Assembly: GCF_029892785.1 (NCBI RefSeq)
Contig: NZ_JARXXA010000020.1
Coordinates: 1-64,000, forward strand
Direction: 5' to 3'
DNA from: Parabacteroides sp. PH5-46
Lineage (GTDB): Bacteria > Bacteroidota > Bacteroidia > Bacteroidales > Tannerellaceae
DNA: 64,000 nucleotides
The translations under genes and the position numbers were made by a program. Positions 34,201-42,906 of this stretch are shown one piece after another. The notes under the pieces were generated by a model. The model was not told where the DNA came from. It ran no database searches and worked only from the letters and a program-made list of their open reading frames with translations. Every line of letters starts with the position of its first letter. Position 1 is the first letter of the stretch.

Positions 34201-36868
34201 GCCTTTTGCCTGGACATTCGCACCGTCTTACTATCCGGTATTGAACTACAGTCGCTTTACAGAAAGTGATCGCTTCCGGTATCGTTCCGGCTATAGTTCT
34301 CAACAAGTAAAATATGCTACAGTACCAGAGTTCGCTTACGACTATCTGGACTGGCAAGGGCTTCTGGACTTTGCGCGACTTGAAACACTCTCCGGTGCTG
34401 CACCCAGTATGCGCTCCATGAATCAATATGCTAAATCTGCAGATATGGCAGATGATATGGTATTGAATGAAGCAGTTGTTGAACAAGATGCAGAGAGTGG
34501 AGGCATGCCAGTTCCGGGACAAGGACAAGGAAAAGGAGTAAACAGCCCTTCTTCAGATTTGCAGATACGGACAAACTTCAACGAAACAGCCTTCTTCTTC
34601 CCTACCTTGCGGACGGACAAGGATGGCAATGTAACCGTAAATTTCAATATTCCGGAGAGCAATACCACCTGGAAACTGCAAACTTTGGCTCATACGGCAG
34701 ACTTGCAGTATGGACTACTGACCAACGAAGTAATTACGCAAAAGCCATTGATGGTGCTTCCGAACCTCCCGCGCTTTGTGCGAAGCGGTGACGAGCTTAC
34801 GATCTCTACCCAGGTAATGAACCTGTCGGACAAAGAAACCTCCGGAGTAGCTCGCCTGGAACTATTTAATCCGGTCAACGAGCAAGCGATGGCGTTTTCG
34901 GCAAATGCTCAACAGCCCTTCGCTTTAAAAACAGACGGTACAACAGCTGTATCCTGGATCGTAAACATCCCCGAAGGCATCGATTTACTGGGTGTTCGTA
35001 TCATTGCTGAATCCGAAGCCGGCAGCGATGGCGAGCAGCACCTGCTACCTGTGTTACCGAATGAAGTATTAGTAACGGAAAGTACGCCTTTCTACCTATT
35101 GGAAGAAGGTGAAAAACAAATACGCCTATCAGGTAACACAAACAGTGGTAAGCCTTATGCCATGACATTGGAATACAGCAGCAATCCGGTATGGTATGCC
35201 GTTCAGGCACTGCCTACAGTTACTCAACCCACGCATGATAATGTGGTATCGTGGTTTGCCTCCTATTACAGCAGCACGTTGGCCTTGTCTATTGCTCAGT
35301 CTAACCCGCGCATCAAGCAGATCATCGAGCAGTGGGCAGCACAAGGAAACACGGCTTCTACACTCTTGTCTAATCTGGAAAAGAACGAAGAGTTAAAGAA
35401 CGTATTACTGGAAGAAACTCCTTGGGTAATGGAAGCGAAGAACGAAACCGAGCAAAAACAACGCCTGTCGTTACTGTTCGACACAAACCGTACCACTCAG
35501 ATACGCGAAGCTGCCCTCCGGGTATTACTGGAACAGCAACAGGAAGATGGAGGCTGGGGCTGGTATAAAGGCTTCTATCCCGACCGGACAATTACCCTCT
35601 TTATCCTGGATGGTATGACACAACTAGTGCGTTTAAGCGCTGTACAATACGGACAAGAAGAGAAAGAAATGCAAATGAAAGCCCTGCGCTATCTGGATAG
35701 CAGTATACAAAAGGATTATGAAATGCTGATGAAAGCAAAGATGAGCTCTAAAGACCATCAGCCTTCACCCACGCAACTGGACTTCCTGTATGTGAGAAGC
35801 CAATACCGGGATATTCCTGAACTGGGAAGCGCACGCGAAGCCATCCGCTACTTCACCAACCAGGCAGAGAAACATTGGGAGAAAGCCTCGCTGTTAGGAA
35901 AAGGCAAGACCGCTCTATTAATGCACCGGAACGGAAAGAAAGAGGTAGCCAACAAAATACTTACCTGGCTGCGCAAAACAGCAACTACCACAGAAGACAA
36001 AGGTATGTACTGGGCAAACAACAAGAGGGAAAATAACTACTTTGTATCTCCGGTAAATGTGCATTGCCTGTTGATGTCTGTCTTCCACGAGATTAATTCC
36101 AACACAAAGGAAACAGACAAGATGAAACAATGGCTGCTTAACCAGAAAAGGACACAGAACTGGGGTTCTGCCCCCGTAACGCTGGATGCCATTTATAGTA
36201 TTCTGGCTACCGGAAGCGATTGGCTTACCGACAGCAACACCTCCGTAATCCGCTGGGGAGACAAAACACTCAACCCATCAGACGGTGAGCTGGCTACAGG
36301 ATACGTAAAAGAAACAGTAAATGGCAAAGAAATCACGCCTTCCATGCGTACGGTAACTGTAAAGAAAAAAGGGAAGGCACCAGCTTGGGGAGCGCTTTAT
36401 CACCAATATTTTGAAGCAATCGACAAGGTAAACAAACAAAAGGGAGTGCTTAATGTTGAGAAGAAACTGTTTATTGAAAGTAACAGCGGAACACAAAGGC
36501 AGATTACTCCCGTTACAGATGCTCAACCACTTCGCAAAGGAGACAAGGTAATCGTACGACTGACAATACGGACGGACCGCGACTTGGACTATGTCTACCT
36601 GAAAGACCTCCGGGCCGGCTGCTTTGAACCCGCCGACCAGCTTTCTGGAATCATGTTCCGCGACGGATTGTTGTATTATCACGCACCAAAAGATGTGTCG
36701 GAAAACTTCTACTTCGACCATCTGCGTGCCGGTACTTACGTGCTGGAATATCCAGCCTACGTTTCCCGCAGCGGTCAATACAGCGGTGGCTTAGCTACCA
36801 TACAATGCTTATATGCTCCTGAATTCGTATCACATACGGAGGGAACAGTTATACAAGTAAATGAATAG
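31247..36868 (+). CDS. Alpha-2-macroglobulin family (MG2) envelope protein lacking a thioester
   Basis: Start at the ATG 31247 gives 1873 residues with a signal peptide (MNVRIIIAVTVMLCSS...SAA). After a helical N-terminal part come macroglobulin domains. One has TDRGLYRPGQTLYFKGIAY at about 520, the hallmark of the MG2 region. Next come a bait-like segment, the A2M domain with FFFPTLRTDKDGNVTVNF near 1115, and an alpha/alpha toroid with DGGWGWYKGFYPD. The thioester motif CxEQ is absent at the expected position, and no cysteine pair replaces it. Bacterial homologues are thought to trap proteases in the periplasm or outside; without the thioester this one could trap only conformationally. The gene is monocistronic after folA. 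No T9SS C-terminal domain is apparent. Confidence 0.88.
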   Translation: MNVRIIIAVTVMLCSSILSSATSAARISNNSTTMEQITDNSTPPLFIKNLISQMKERKEVDEDIFPSLIDEINSHIKQMSNDPISVAILHSMSAEMYNTYYQQNRWRIDRRTPIQGYIPEDIREWTSNLFTQKIKEELEASLQPVSELQRIPATAFKEILKTGKDSPALRPTLYELLAYRAIDIQPVESIYKELLTYLAKKHYQKSTVLAELNYLQSQYTRTYQQAEQDKYEASIDSLLAIHADEDYSVEIVAAKLNLLQNKTYRSASPDSIQDAAYRLCKETIARYPKYERIGIITNRLAEMEEARIQSQGNSTVYPGQNLELKLTYTNIPKITIKVYKSLKPIIDKNLSYSENKENTLGEFVKEVSFPLQPKNSYASNDTSLQIRMDAPGLYEYVITVPGKELKISNPFSVTRLASASRTTVPGKTEILVTDYQTGKPIHQSTVNYYTRTSGKYVKKGSIKTDKDGLGVLPNSKDIAAYQVNTSGDESSFITSVYTGRRIGDEDATRTEVVLLTDRGLYRPGQTLYFKGIAYKNDRDNPQVVPNKSFSVSLRDANYKEISNKTFTSNTFGSFTGEFTLPQQTLTGTFTLQTDNGSVSVQVEEYKRPTFKIDLLPVKEEIAFGDEVTIQGKAQTFSGVMLQSGEITYRIVRAPFWFRVFYDNYNEEQVAEGKALLNSDGTFSFSFRPEKSEQSFPLTFNSYNITVTLTDSKGETQEARSTVSVGDRSIILQAEMKSQLEKESPGIKVKAITLNGEEVQTEGTYTICTLDDTKKENVYKEGKEVAHGTFSTRKAFDKNIFARVPSGRYRICLTAKDSKGRTITEQQDFILYSKQDKRPPVFSHIWMLEENTTCLPGEDAKIIFGTSDKNVYVLYELITNKQVISRERLELSNEVKTFNIPFKESYGDAVTVSFTFIKEGKLYNQLSFIRKKLPNKQLTIKPETFRDRLLPGSSESWKFRILGADSLAVPAEILAEMYDASLDKIMPFAWTFAPSYYPVLNYSRFTESDRFRYRSGYSSQQVKYATVPEFAYDYLDWQGLLDFARLETLSGAAPSMRSMNQYAKSADMADDMVLNEAVVEQDAESGGMPVPGQGQGKGVNSPSSDLQIRTNFNETAFFFPTLRTDKDGNVTVNFNIPESNTTWKLQTLAHTADLQYGLLTNEVITQKPLMVLPNLPRFVRSGDELTISTQVMNLSDKETSGVARLELFNPVNEQAMAFSANAQQPFALKTDGTTAVSWIVNIPEGIDLLGVRIIAESEAGSDGEQHLLPVLPNEVLVTESTPFYLLEEGEKQIRLSGNTNSGKPYAMTLEYSSNPVWYAVQALPTVTQPTHDNVVSWFASYYSSTLALSIAQSNPRIKQIIEQWAAQGNTASTLLSNLEKNEELKNVLLEETPWVMEAKNETEQKQRLSLLFDTNRTTQIREAALRVLLEQQQEDGGWGWYKGFYPDRTITLFILDGMTQLVRLSAVQYGQEEKEMQMKALRYLDSSIQKDYEMLMKAKMSSKDHQPSPTQLDFLYVRSQYRDIPELGSAREAIRYFTNQAEKHWEKASLLGKGKTALLMHRNGKKEVANKILTWLRKTATTTEDKGMYWANNKRENNYFVSPVNVHCLLMSVFHEINSNTKETDKMKQWLLNQKRTQNWGSAPVTLDAIYSILATGSDWLTDSNTSVIRWGDKTLNPSDGELATGYVKETVNGKEITPSMRTVTVKKKGKAPAWGALYHQYFEAIDKVNKQKGVLNVEKKLFIESNSGTQRQITPVTDAQPLRKGDKVIVRLTIRTDRDLDYVYLKDLRAGCFEPADQLSGIMFRDGLLYYHAPKDVSENFYFDHLRAGTYVLEYPAYVSRSGQYSGGLATIQCLYAPEFVSHTEGTVIQVNE

Positions 36869-36869
36869 T

Positions 36870-36916
36870 GATGAATGAAGAATGGCGAGTGGAATATTCT
36901 TTATTATTCATTCATC
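36870..36916. repeat. GATGAATGAA inverted repeat
   Basis: GATGAATGAA (36870-36879) is inverted at 36907-36916, separated by 27 bases, and more GAATGAAGAAT-like sequence surrounds it. It resembles the repeat at 29443-29472. It starts just after the alpha-2-macroglobulin stop and may help terminate transcription. Confidence 0.5.
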
Positions 36917-36939
36917 ATTCTTCATTTGTATTTTATTAT

Positions 36940-36947
36940 TAACTTTG
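36940..36947 (+). promoter_or_regulatory. Promoter -7 box of the DUF1573 pair
   Basis: TAACTTTG matches TAnnTTTG, 31 bases before the first DUF1573 start codon. No well-spaced -33 is seen. Confidence 0.5.
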
Positions 36948-36978
36948 CAATGTGAATGCTTAACAAAAAGAGTGAAAG

Positions 36979-37359
36979 ATGAAACAGGTTATTTTTATTT
37001 TTATGGCCATTCTGTTAGGAACAGGAACAATTTTGGCACAAGACGGAGGAGCTTCTATCTCATTGACTGAAAATTCATATGATTTCGGTTCTATTAAAGA
37101 GGCTGACGGTTTAGTAACCCATACCTTTACCGTAAAAAACGACGGTGACGCGCCCTTAGTGATTACCCGTGTAATTGCATCTTGCGGATGTACATCTCCA
37201 CAATGGACAAAAGAACCTATTGCCCCGGGACAAACCGGAGAAGTAGAGGTCACATTCAACCCAAAAGGACGTCCGGGCCCGTTCTCTAAATCCGTATCCA
37301 TTTATAGTAATGGAAAGACTGGAAGTTATGCTGTAACAATCCGGGGAGAAGTCATCTAA
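36979..37359 (+). CDS. DUF1573 secreted protein (single domain)
   Basis: The 126-residue protein has a signal peptide (residues 1-20) and one DUF1573 domain, an immunoglobulin/MSP-like beta sandwich. Diagnostic features are YDFGSIKEADG at 34-44, VTHTFTVKN, ITRVIASCGCTSP with Cys69 and Cys71, and GRPGPFSKSVSIYSN. The function of DUF1573 is not established; proteins of this kind are exported in Bacteroidetes. The gene is 24 bases upstream of a longer paralogue sharing nearly all of these motifs, indicating tandem duplication. Confidence 0.88.
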   Translation: MKQVIFIFMAILLGTGTILAQDGGASISLTENSYDFGSIKEADGLVTHTFTVKNDGDAPLVITRVIASCGCTSPQWTKEPIAPGQTGEVEVTFNPKGRPGPFSKSVSIYSNGKTGSYAVTIRGEVI

Positions 37360-37383
37360 ATATTACATGTACTGCCAACCGAG

Positions 37384-38514
37384 ATGTTAAACAGGATAAC
37401 GATTATAGTATTTTTTACCACTCTTTTGCTTTTCTGCGGACAAGCGTTTGCCCAAGGATCAGCAGATATTGATACAGACTCGCCTACCCACGACTTTGGC
37501 ACAATAGCAGAAGAAGATGGGTTGGCGAGCCATACTTTTACAGTTAAGAATACAGGGTATGCCCCTCTGGTTATTACCCGCGTAACGGCCTCCTGCGGCT
37601 GCATGCAACCAACCTGGACCAAGGAGCCAATTGAACCTGGCAAAACAGGCGAAATAACTATCGAATATAATCCCAGAGGACGTCCCGGTCCATTCCTCAA
37701 AAGTGCATCCGTTTATAGCAATGCCTCGGGTGGACGTATGTCGCTTTATTTACAAGGAACAGTAACTCCTCATCCGAAGAGAAACGCTATCCATCCGGCA
37801 ATTGTTTATCCTTATAATATCGGAGATTTGTATTTGCAGACAAAAACCGTTTTGTTTAGCAGTATTCGTCCCGGAGAAACATTGAAAGATAAAGTAGCCA
37901 TTAAGAACGAAGGCGAGAGCCCGTTGACGATTCACTTCGGAAAAACTCCGGCTTACATCATAGCCGAAGCCGGCACGACTGTTTTAAAACCGGGAGAAAC
38001 GAGCGAAATAACACTTGCATTCAAGACGGATGAAGCCAAAAGAATGGGACATCTATCCGCCGCCTTACCTTTATCTATCGAAAGCGAAAACAAGAAAAAA
38101 GCTGACGAAGGAAAAATAGATATCGCAGCTAATATAATAGATAATTTCAGCAGTCTATCGGCAGCTGAGAAAGCTAAAGCACCAATTGCCGAGTTTTCAT
38201 CCACCATGCTGGACTTTGGTAAATTACCCGAGAAAAGCGGAGGAATACTTCCGTTCATCGGAGGAAAAGAATCCGAAGGCTTCACCATTACAAACACAGG
38301 TAAGTCTACACTTCTGATATACAGTGCAACCTGCGACAATGAGTTTATAGATGTATCCGGCGGTAAGAAAGAATTAAAACCCGGAGCATCGGCAAGTTAT
38401 AAAGTAAGCGTCCGCCCAAAAGAAATTAAAGCCAAACTTGAAGCGTTTGTGAATGTTGTATGTAACGACCCGAACGGTCCTGTCCGGCTCATTAAAGTTA
38501 CAGCAGAAAAGTAG
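37384..38514 (+). CDS. DUF1573 secreted protein (long paralogue)
   Basis: The 376-residue protein has a signal peptide (about 1-23) and an N-terminal DUF1573 domain very similar to the preceding gene (ITRVTASCGCMQP with Cys71 and Cys73, and GRPGPFLKSASVYSN). It is followed by at least two more beta-sandwich domains, with DFGKLPEKSG and ATCDNEF echoing the same fold near 275-325. No catalytic motif is visible. Duplication followed by C-terminal extension is inferred. The 3' end is 11 bases before meaB, so cotranscription with meaB is possible. Confidence 0.87.
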   Translation: MLNRITIIVFFTTLLLFCGQAFAQGSADIDTDSPTHDFGTIAEEDGLASHTFTVKNTGYAPLVITRVTASCGCMQPTWTKEPIEPGKTGEITIEYNPRGRPGPFLKSASVYSNASGGRMSLYLQGTVTPHPKRNAIHPAIVYPYNIGDLYLQTKTVLFSSIRPGETLKDKVAIKNEGESPLTIHFGKTPAYIIAEAGTTVLKPGETSEITLAFKTDEAKRMGHLSAALPLSIESENKKKADEGKIDIAANIIDNFSSLSAAEKAKAPIAEFSSTMLDFGKLPEKSGGILPFIGGKESEGFTITNTGKSTLLIYSATCDNEFIDVSGGKKELKPGASASYKVSVRPKEIKAKLEAFVNVVCNDPNGPVRLIKVTAEK

Positions 38515-38525
38515 AGCAAGAACGT

Positions 38526-39626
38526 ATGATGGAACATCCTGAAAATGACGACTTGTATAAAGGTCTGAAAATAAACAAGGGGGTTGCAGACGTGCCCACG
38601 ATCAATCCTTATCTTAAAAGCAGATTACAAAGGAAAGAATACACACCTTCCGAATTTGTGGAAGGTATCCTGGCCGGTAACATCACGATTCTCAGCCAGG
38701 CAGTCACCTTGGTTGAAAGTTCCAAATACGAACATCAGCAAATAGCTCAGGAAGTTATAGAAAAGTGCCTGCCGTATGCAGGTAATTCGGTACGTATAGG
38801 TATCACCGGCGTACCCGGAGCTGGAAAAAGCACATCTATAGATGCATTCGGCATGCATTTGATCGAGAAGGGACGTAAACTGGCTGTCTTGGCTATAGAT
38901 CCAAGCAGTGAACGTTCCAAAGGGAGTATATTGGGAGACAAAACCCGTATGGAAGAGCTCTCTCGTGCAAAGAATGCATTCATTCGTCCGTCTCCATCTG
39001 CCGGTTCGCTGGGAGGGGTAGCACGCAAGACAAGGGAAACCATAGTGCTTTGCGAGGCAGCCGGCTTCAATTCTATTTTTGTTGAGACCGTTGGCGTGGG
39101 GCAAAGTGAAACAGCCGTTCACTCCATGGTAGATTTCTTTTTATTAATCCAACTGGCCGGAACCGGAGATGAGTTGCAAGGCATCAAGCGAGGCATTATG
39201 GAAATGGCCGACGGGATTATTATAAACAAAGCCGACGGGGATAACATAGATAAAGCCAAACTTGCCGCCAACCAATTCCGCAATGCCCTTCACCTTTTTC
39301 CACCATCGGATTCGGGATGGATACCACAGGTTTTAACCTACTCGGGTTATTACAAATTGGGCATCAAGGAGATTTGGAATATGGTGGATGAGTATATCAA
39401 ATTCACCAAGGATAACGGATATTTCGACCTGAAGCGAAACGACCAATCTAAATACTGGATGTACGAGAGCATCAACGAAACCCTGCGGGATACCTTCTAT
39501 CACAATCCTGCTGTTAGAAGCAAAATAACAGAAACGGAGCAACAAGTCTTAAATAATGAGATAAGTTCGTTTGTTGCCGCCAAACAGATGATGGACTTAT
39601 TCCTGGAAAACCTATCGAATAAGTAA
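38526..39626 (+). CDS. meaB: Methylmalonyl-CoA mutase-associated GTPase MeaB
   Basis: The 366-residue protein is a G3E-type GTPase that protects and reloads the B12 cofactor of methylmalonyl-CoA mutase. It has the P-loop GVPGAGKS at 95-102, the family segment DPSSERSKGSILGDKTRM, VETVGVGQSE (Walker B region) and NKADG for base recognition. mutA and mutB are not in this window, so the mutase is presumably elsewhere. The presence of meaB suggests the succinate-propionate pathway. Start may be the first or second of two Met codons. Confidence 0.95.
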   Translation: MMEHPENDDLYKGLKINKGVADVPTINPYLKSRLQRKEYTPSEFVEGILAGNITILSQAVTLVESSKYEHQQIAQEVIEKCLPYAGNSVRIGITGVPGAGKSTSIDAFGMHLIEKGRKLAVLAIDPSSERSKGSILGDKTRMEELSRAKNAFIRPSPSAGSLGGVARKTRETIVLCEAAGFNSIFVETVGVGQSETAVHSMVDFFLLIQLAGTGDELQGIKRGIMEMADGIIINKADGDNIDKAKLAANQFRNALHLFPPSDSGWIPQVLTYSGYYKLGIKEIWNMVDEYIKFTKDNGYFDLKRNDQSKYWMYESINETLRDTFYHNPAVRSKITETEQQVLNNEISSFVAAKQMMDLFLENLSNK

Positions 39627-39647
39627 GCACATCTCCCGTTTATTCCT

Positions 39648-39655
39648 TACATTTG
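39648..39655 (+). promoter_or_regulatory. Promoter -7 box before dxs
   Basis: TACATTTG matches TAnnTTTG, 19 bases before the dxs start codon. No clear -33 is seen. Confidence 0.5.
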
Positions 39656-39674
39656 TGGAAATTTTGAATATTTC

Positions 39675-41570
39675 ATGGCTGAAGAGCAAAATATAAAGAT
39701 TCTACAATCAATCAATTCCCCGCACGATTTACGTCTGTTGCCGATTGACCAGCTACCTCAGATATGTTCTGAATTACGCCAATATATCATTGATGTATTG
39801 TCTGAAAACCCCGGACATTTGGGAGCAAGCTTAGGTACGGTCGAGCTAACAGTGGCTTTACACTGGGTTTTCAATACGCCTTTCGACCGGATTGTTTGGG
39901 ACGTAGGACACCAGGCATACGGACATAAGATATTAACCGGCAGACGTGACACCTTCCATACCTTACGTAAGTTCGGAGGGATCAGTGGTTTCCCCAAACC
40001 GGAAGAAAGCGAATACGATTCCTTTGTTGCAGGACATGCGTCAAACTCTATCTCGGCAGCCTTAGGCATGTCGGTTGTTTCGGCGCTCAGAAAAGAAGAT
40101 CGCCAGGTAGTAGCCGTGATAGGCGACGGAGCCATGACAGGCGGTTTAGCCTTCGAGGGGCTGAACAACGCAGCCATTAATCCGAACAATCTGTTGATTA
40201 TCCTGAATGACAACAACATGGCTATCGACGATAATGTGGGCGCCATGAGCCAGTACCTCGTAGACATCACCACCAGCCAGACGTACAACAAAATGCGCTA
40301 CGATGTCTATCGCGGATTGAAAAAGATGAAACTGATTACGGAAGGCAACAGAGGCAATATCTTACGCTTCAACAATAGCCTGAAGGCCCTACTGACGCAA
40401 CAACACAACCTGTTCGAGGGATTCAGCATTCGTTACTTCGGTCCGATAGACGGGCACGATCTTCCTTACCTGATCAAGGTAATGAATGACATCAAACATC
40501 TGCAGGGGCCCAAGTTGCTACATATCAAAACACAGAAAGGGAAAGGTTTTAAGCCGGCCGAAGACTCGGCTACCGAATGGCATGCACCAGGAAGATTCAA
40601 TAAGAACACAGGTGAGCGCCTGATAGCCAAAAATCTGGATCAGCCACAACTGTATCAGGATGTCTTCGGACATACATTAGTGGAGCTGGCTAAAAAAGAT
40701 GAACGTGTAATGGGCGTTACCCCCGCCATGCCGAGCGGCTGTTCCATGACATATATGATGAAGGAATTCCCCAAGCGGACATTTGACGTAGGTATCGCCG
40801 AAGGGCATGCCGTAACTTACTCCGCCGGGCTGGCAAAAGAGGGAGCGATTCCCTTCTGCAACATATATTCATCCTTTATGCAAAGGGCTTACGACAACAT
40901 GATTCATGATGTAGCTTTGCAAAAGTTACACATGGTGGTTTGTCTTGACAGAGGCGGCCTGGTTGGCGAAGACGGAGCAACCCATCACGGTGTATTCGAC
41001 ATGGCCTACCTACGTCCGATCCCTGATATTGCAATAGCTTCTCCTTTGAACGAGTGGGATTTGCGCAACCTCATGTTTACGGGATACAAGGGCGTTGGCT
41101 GCCCATTGGTAATCCGGTATCCAAGAGGACAGGGTGAGAAGAAAGACTGGAGGAATGAGATGGAAATACTCCCCGTAGGCAAAGGACGAAAATTGAGAGA
41201 CGGAAACGACATAGCCGTACTTTCGATCGGCTCAATCGGCAATGAAGCAATCAGAGCCATCGACAGCCTGGGTGATAGTTATTCCGTTGCTCACTATGAT
41301 ATGATTTATCTGAAACCAATCGACGAAGCTTTGCTTCACGAAGTAGGAAAGAACTTTTCACGGATCATCACGATTGAAAACGGCGTGATAAAAGGCGGCC
41401 TGGGCAGCGCTGTCCTCGAATTTATGGCCGACAACGAATATACGCCTCGCGTGAAGCGTATCGGAGTGCCCGATACGTTTATAGAACATGGTTCGATACC
41501 GGAACTATTTAAGCTCTGCCGAATGGATGCGGAAAGCATAGCCGAAACGATAAAAGAGGTAATGATATGA
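39675..41570 (+). CDS. dxs: 1-deoxy-D-xylulose-5-phosphate synthase
   Basis: The 631-residue thiamine-diphosphate enzyme condenses pyruvate with glyceraldehyde 3-phosphate, starting the MEP isoprenoid pathway. It has GHLGASLG at 48-55, GHQAYGHK at 78-85, the ThDP motif GDGAMTGG at 150-157 with NDNNM at 178-182, and GPIDGHD. In the transketolase central domain it has [15 protein letters not shown]. Its stop overlaps the trkA start by 4 bases, so dxs-trkA-trkH probably share a transcript despite unrelated functions. Confidence 0.97.
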   Translation: MAEEQNIKILQSINSPHDLRLLPIDQLPQICSELRQYIIDVLSENPGHLGASLGTVELTVALHWVFNTPFDRIVWDVGHQAYGHKILTGRRDTFHTLRKFGGISGFPKPEESEYDSFVAGHASNSISAALGMSVVSALRKEDRQVVAVIGDGAMTGGLAFEGLNNAAINPNNLLIILNDNNMAIDDNVGAMSQYLVDITTSQTYNKMRYDVYRGLKKMKLITEGNRGNILRFNNSLKALLTQQHNLFEGFSIRYFGPIDGHDLPYLIKVMNDIKHLQGPKLLHIKTQKGKGFKPAEDSATEWHAPGRFNKNTGERLIAKNLDQPQLYQDVFGHTLVELAKKDERVMGVTPAMPSGCSMTYMMKEFPKRTFDVGIAEGHAVTYSAGLAKEGAIPFCNIYSSFMQRAYDNMIHDVALQKLHMVVCLDRGGLVGEDGATHHGVFDMAYLRPIPDIAIASPLNEWDLRNLMFTGYKGVGCPLVIRYPRGQGEKKDWRNEMEILPVGKGRKLRDGNDIAVLSIGSIGNEAIRAIDSLGDSYSVAHYDMIYLKPIDEALLHEVGKNFSRIITIENGVIKGGLGSAVLEFMADNEYTPRVKRIGVPDTFIEHGSIPELFKLCRMDAESIAETIKEVMI

Positions 41571-42904
41571 AAATTGTAATTGCCGGGGCTGGAGAAGTTG
41601 GTACGTATCTGGCAAAAATGTTGGCACAGGAAAACCTCGACATCATCCTGATGGATCCGGATGAAGAGCGTTTGCAATTTCCTACCTCGGGAGCCGAAAT
41701 CTTACCGATGGTAGGTAATCCTACTTCCCCTCGCGACCTCAACGAAGCGGGTATAAAGAATGCTGATTTATTTGTAAGCGTAACGCCTGAAGAGTCTACT
41801 AACATTGCAGCCTGCATACTGGCTACAAATCTAGGAGCCCATAAAACATTTGCCCGCATCAATAATTTCGAATATCTGTTACCAAAGAACAAAGAACTGC
41901 TCGAAAGCCTGGGTATCAGCTTCATGATCTACCCGGAAATGCTGGCGGCCAGGGAAATTGTCACAGCTATTAAACGCCCGTGGACACGGCAATATTTTGA
42001 ATTATCCGGTGGTGCTATTATCCTGATAGGCGTAAAGATCCGAGAGAATTCCCAGCTGGTAAATATGAAACTTGCCGAACTGCCGGGCGAAAACAAGTCA
42101 TTTCATATTGTAGCTATTAAAAGGAAGAATGAAACAATCATACCGCGAGGCTCAGACCAAGTATTACCCGGCGACCTTGTATTCTTCACCACCACAAAAG
42201 AGCATATAAAAGACATTCAGATACAGGCCGGAAAAGCAAACCCGGAAGTAAAGAAAATATTCATCATGGGCGGTAGCCGTATTGCTCTCCGGGCATGCCA
42301 GTACCTACCGGGGAATATCCGTATAAAGGTTATCGAGCTAAACAAGGAGAAGAGCCATCGCATTGCAGAGGTGGTACCCAGCAATGTATTGATCATAAAT
42401 GGAGACGGACGCAACCTGGATTTACTTATTCAGGAAGGAATCAAAGACGCGCAGGCTTTCGTAGCTCTTACCGAGAACGAAAGTACAAATATATTGGCTT
42501 GTCTGGCTGCCAAACGCTACGGCGTAGTAAAAACAATTGCCAAGATAGAGAACCTGGACTATATTCCCCTGGCCGAGAGTATGGACATAGGAGCTGTAAT
42601 AAACAAGAAACTGATAGCCGCCAGCCATATTTACCAATTTTTGCTGGATGCCGACGTTTCCAATGTAAAGAGTCTGGCGTTTGCGAGTGCCGACGTAGCC
42701 GAACTGGTTGCACGTCCCAACTCCAAGATCACCCGCAAACCGGTAAAAGACTTGTCGCTGCCTAAAGACCTTACCTTGGGAGGATTGATCAGAGACGGCG
42801 AACCGATGATGATAAACGGGAATACGCAGATACAGGCATACGACAATGTAGTTGTCTTCTGTATGGATACGGCTATACGCAAACTGGAAGATTATTTTAA
42901 TTAA
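41567..42904 (+). CDS. trkA: Trk potassium uptake regulatory subunit TrkA
   Basis: The 445-residue cytosolic protein has two tandem RCK units, each with an N-terminal nucleotide-binding and a C-terminal domain. The first has [12 protein letters not shown] at 5-16, the second [15 protein letters not shown] near 231. It binds NAD/NADH or ATP and gates the TrkH channel. trkH follows 2 bases later, giving a complete two-component Trk system. The start overlaps dxs by 4 bases. Confidence 0.96.
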   Translation: MKIVIAGAGEVGTYLAKMLAQENLDIILMDPDEERLQFPTSGAEILPMVGNPTSPRDLNEAGIKNADLFVSVTPEESTNIAACILATNLGAHKTFARINNFEYLLPKNKELLESLGISFMIYPEMLAAREIVTAIKRPWTRQYFELSGGAIILIGVKIRENSQLVNMKLAELPGENKSFHIVAIKRKNETIIPRGSDQVLPGDLVFFTTTKEHIKDIQIQAGKANPEVKKIFIMGGSRIALRACQYLPGNIRIKVIELNKEKSHRIAEVVPSNVLIINGDGRNLDLLIQEGIKDAQAFVALTENESTNILACLAAKRYGVVKTIAKIENLDYIPLAESMDIGAVINKKLIAASHIYQFLLDADVSNVKSLAFASADVAELVARPNSKITRKPVKDLSLPKDLTLGGLIRDGEPMMINGNTQIQAYDNVVVFCMDTAIRKLEDYFN

Positions 42905-42906
42905 TC

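Noticed and set aside
31247-36868. T9SS cargo signal in the alpha-2-macroglobulin protein
   Set aside because: The C-terminus lacks the conserved T9SS C-terminal domain pattern; an ordinary signal peptide is the only export signal visible.
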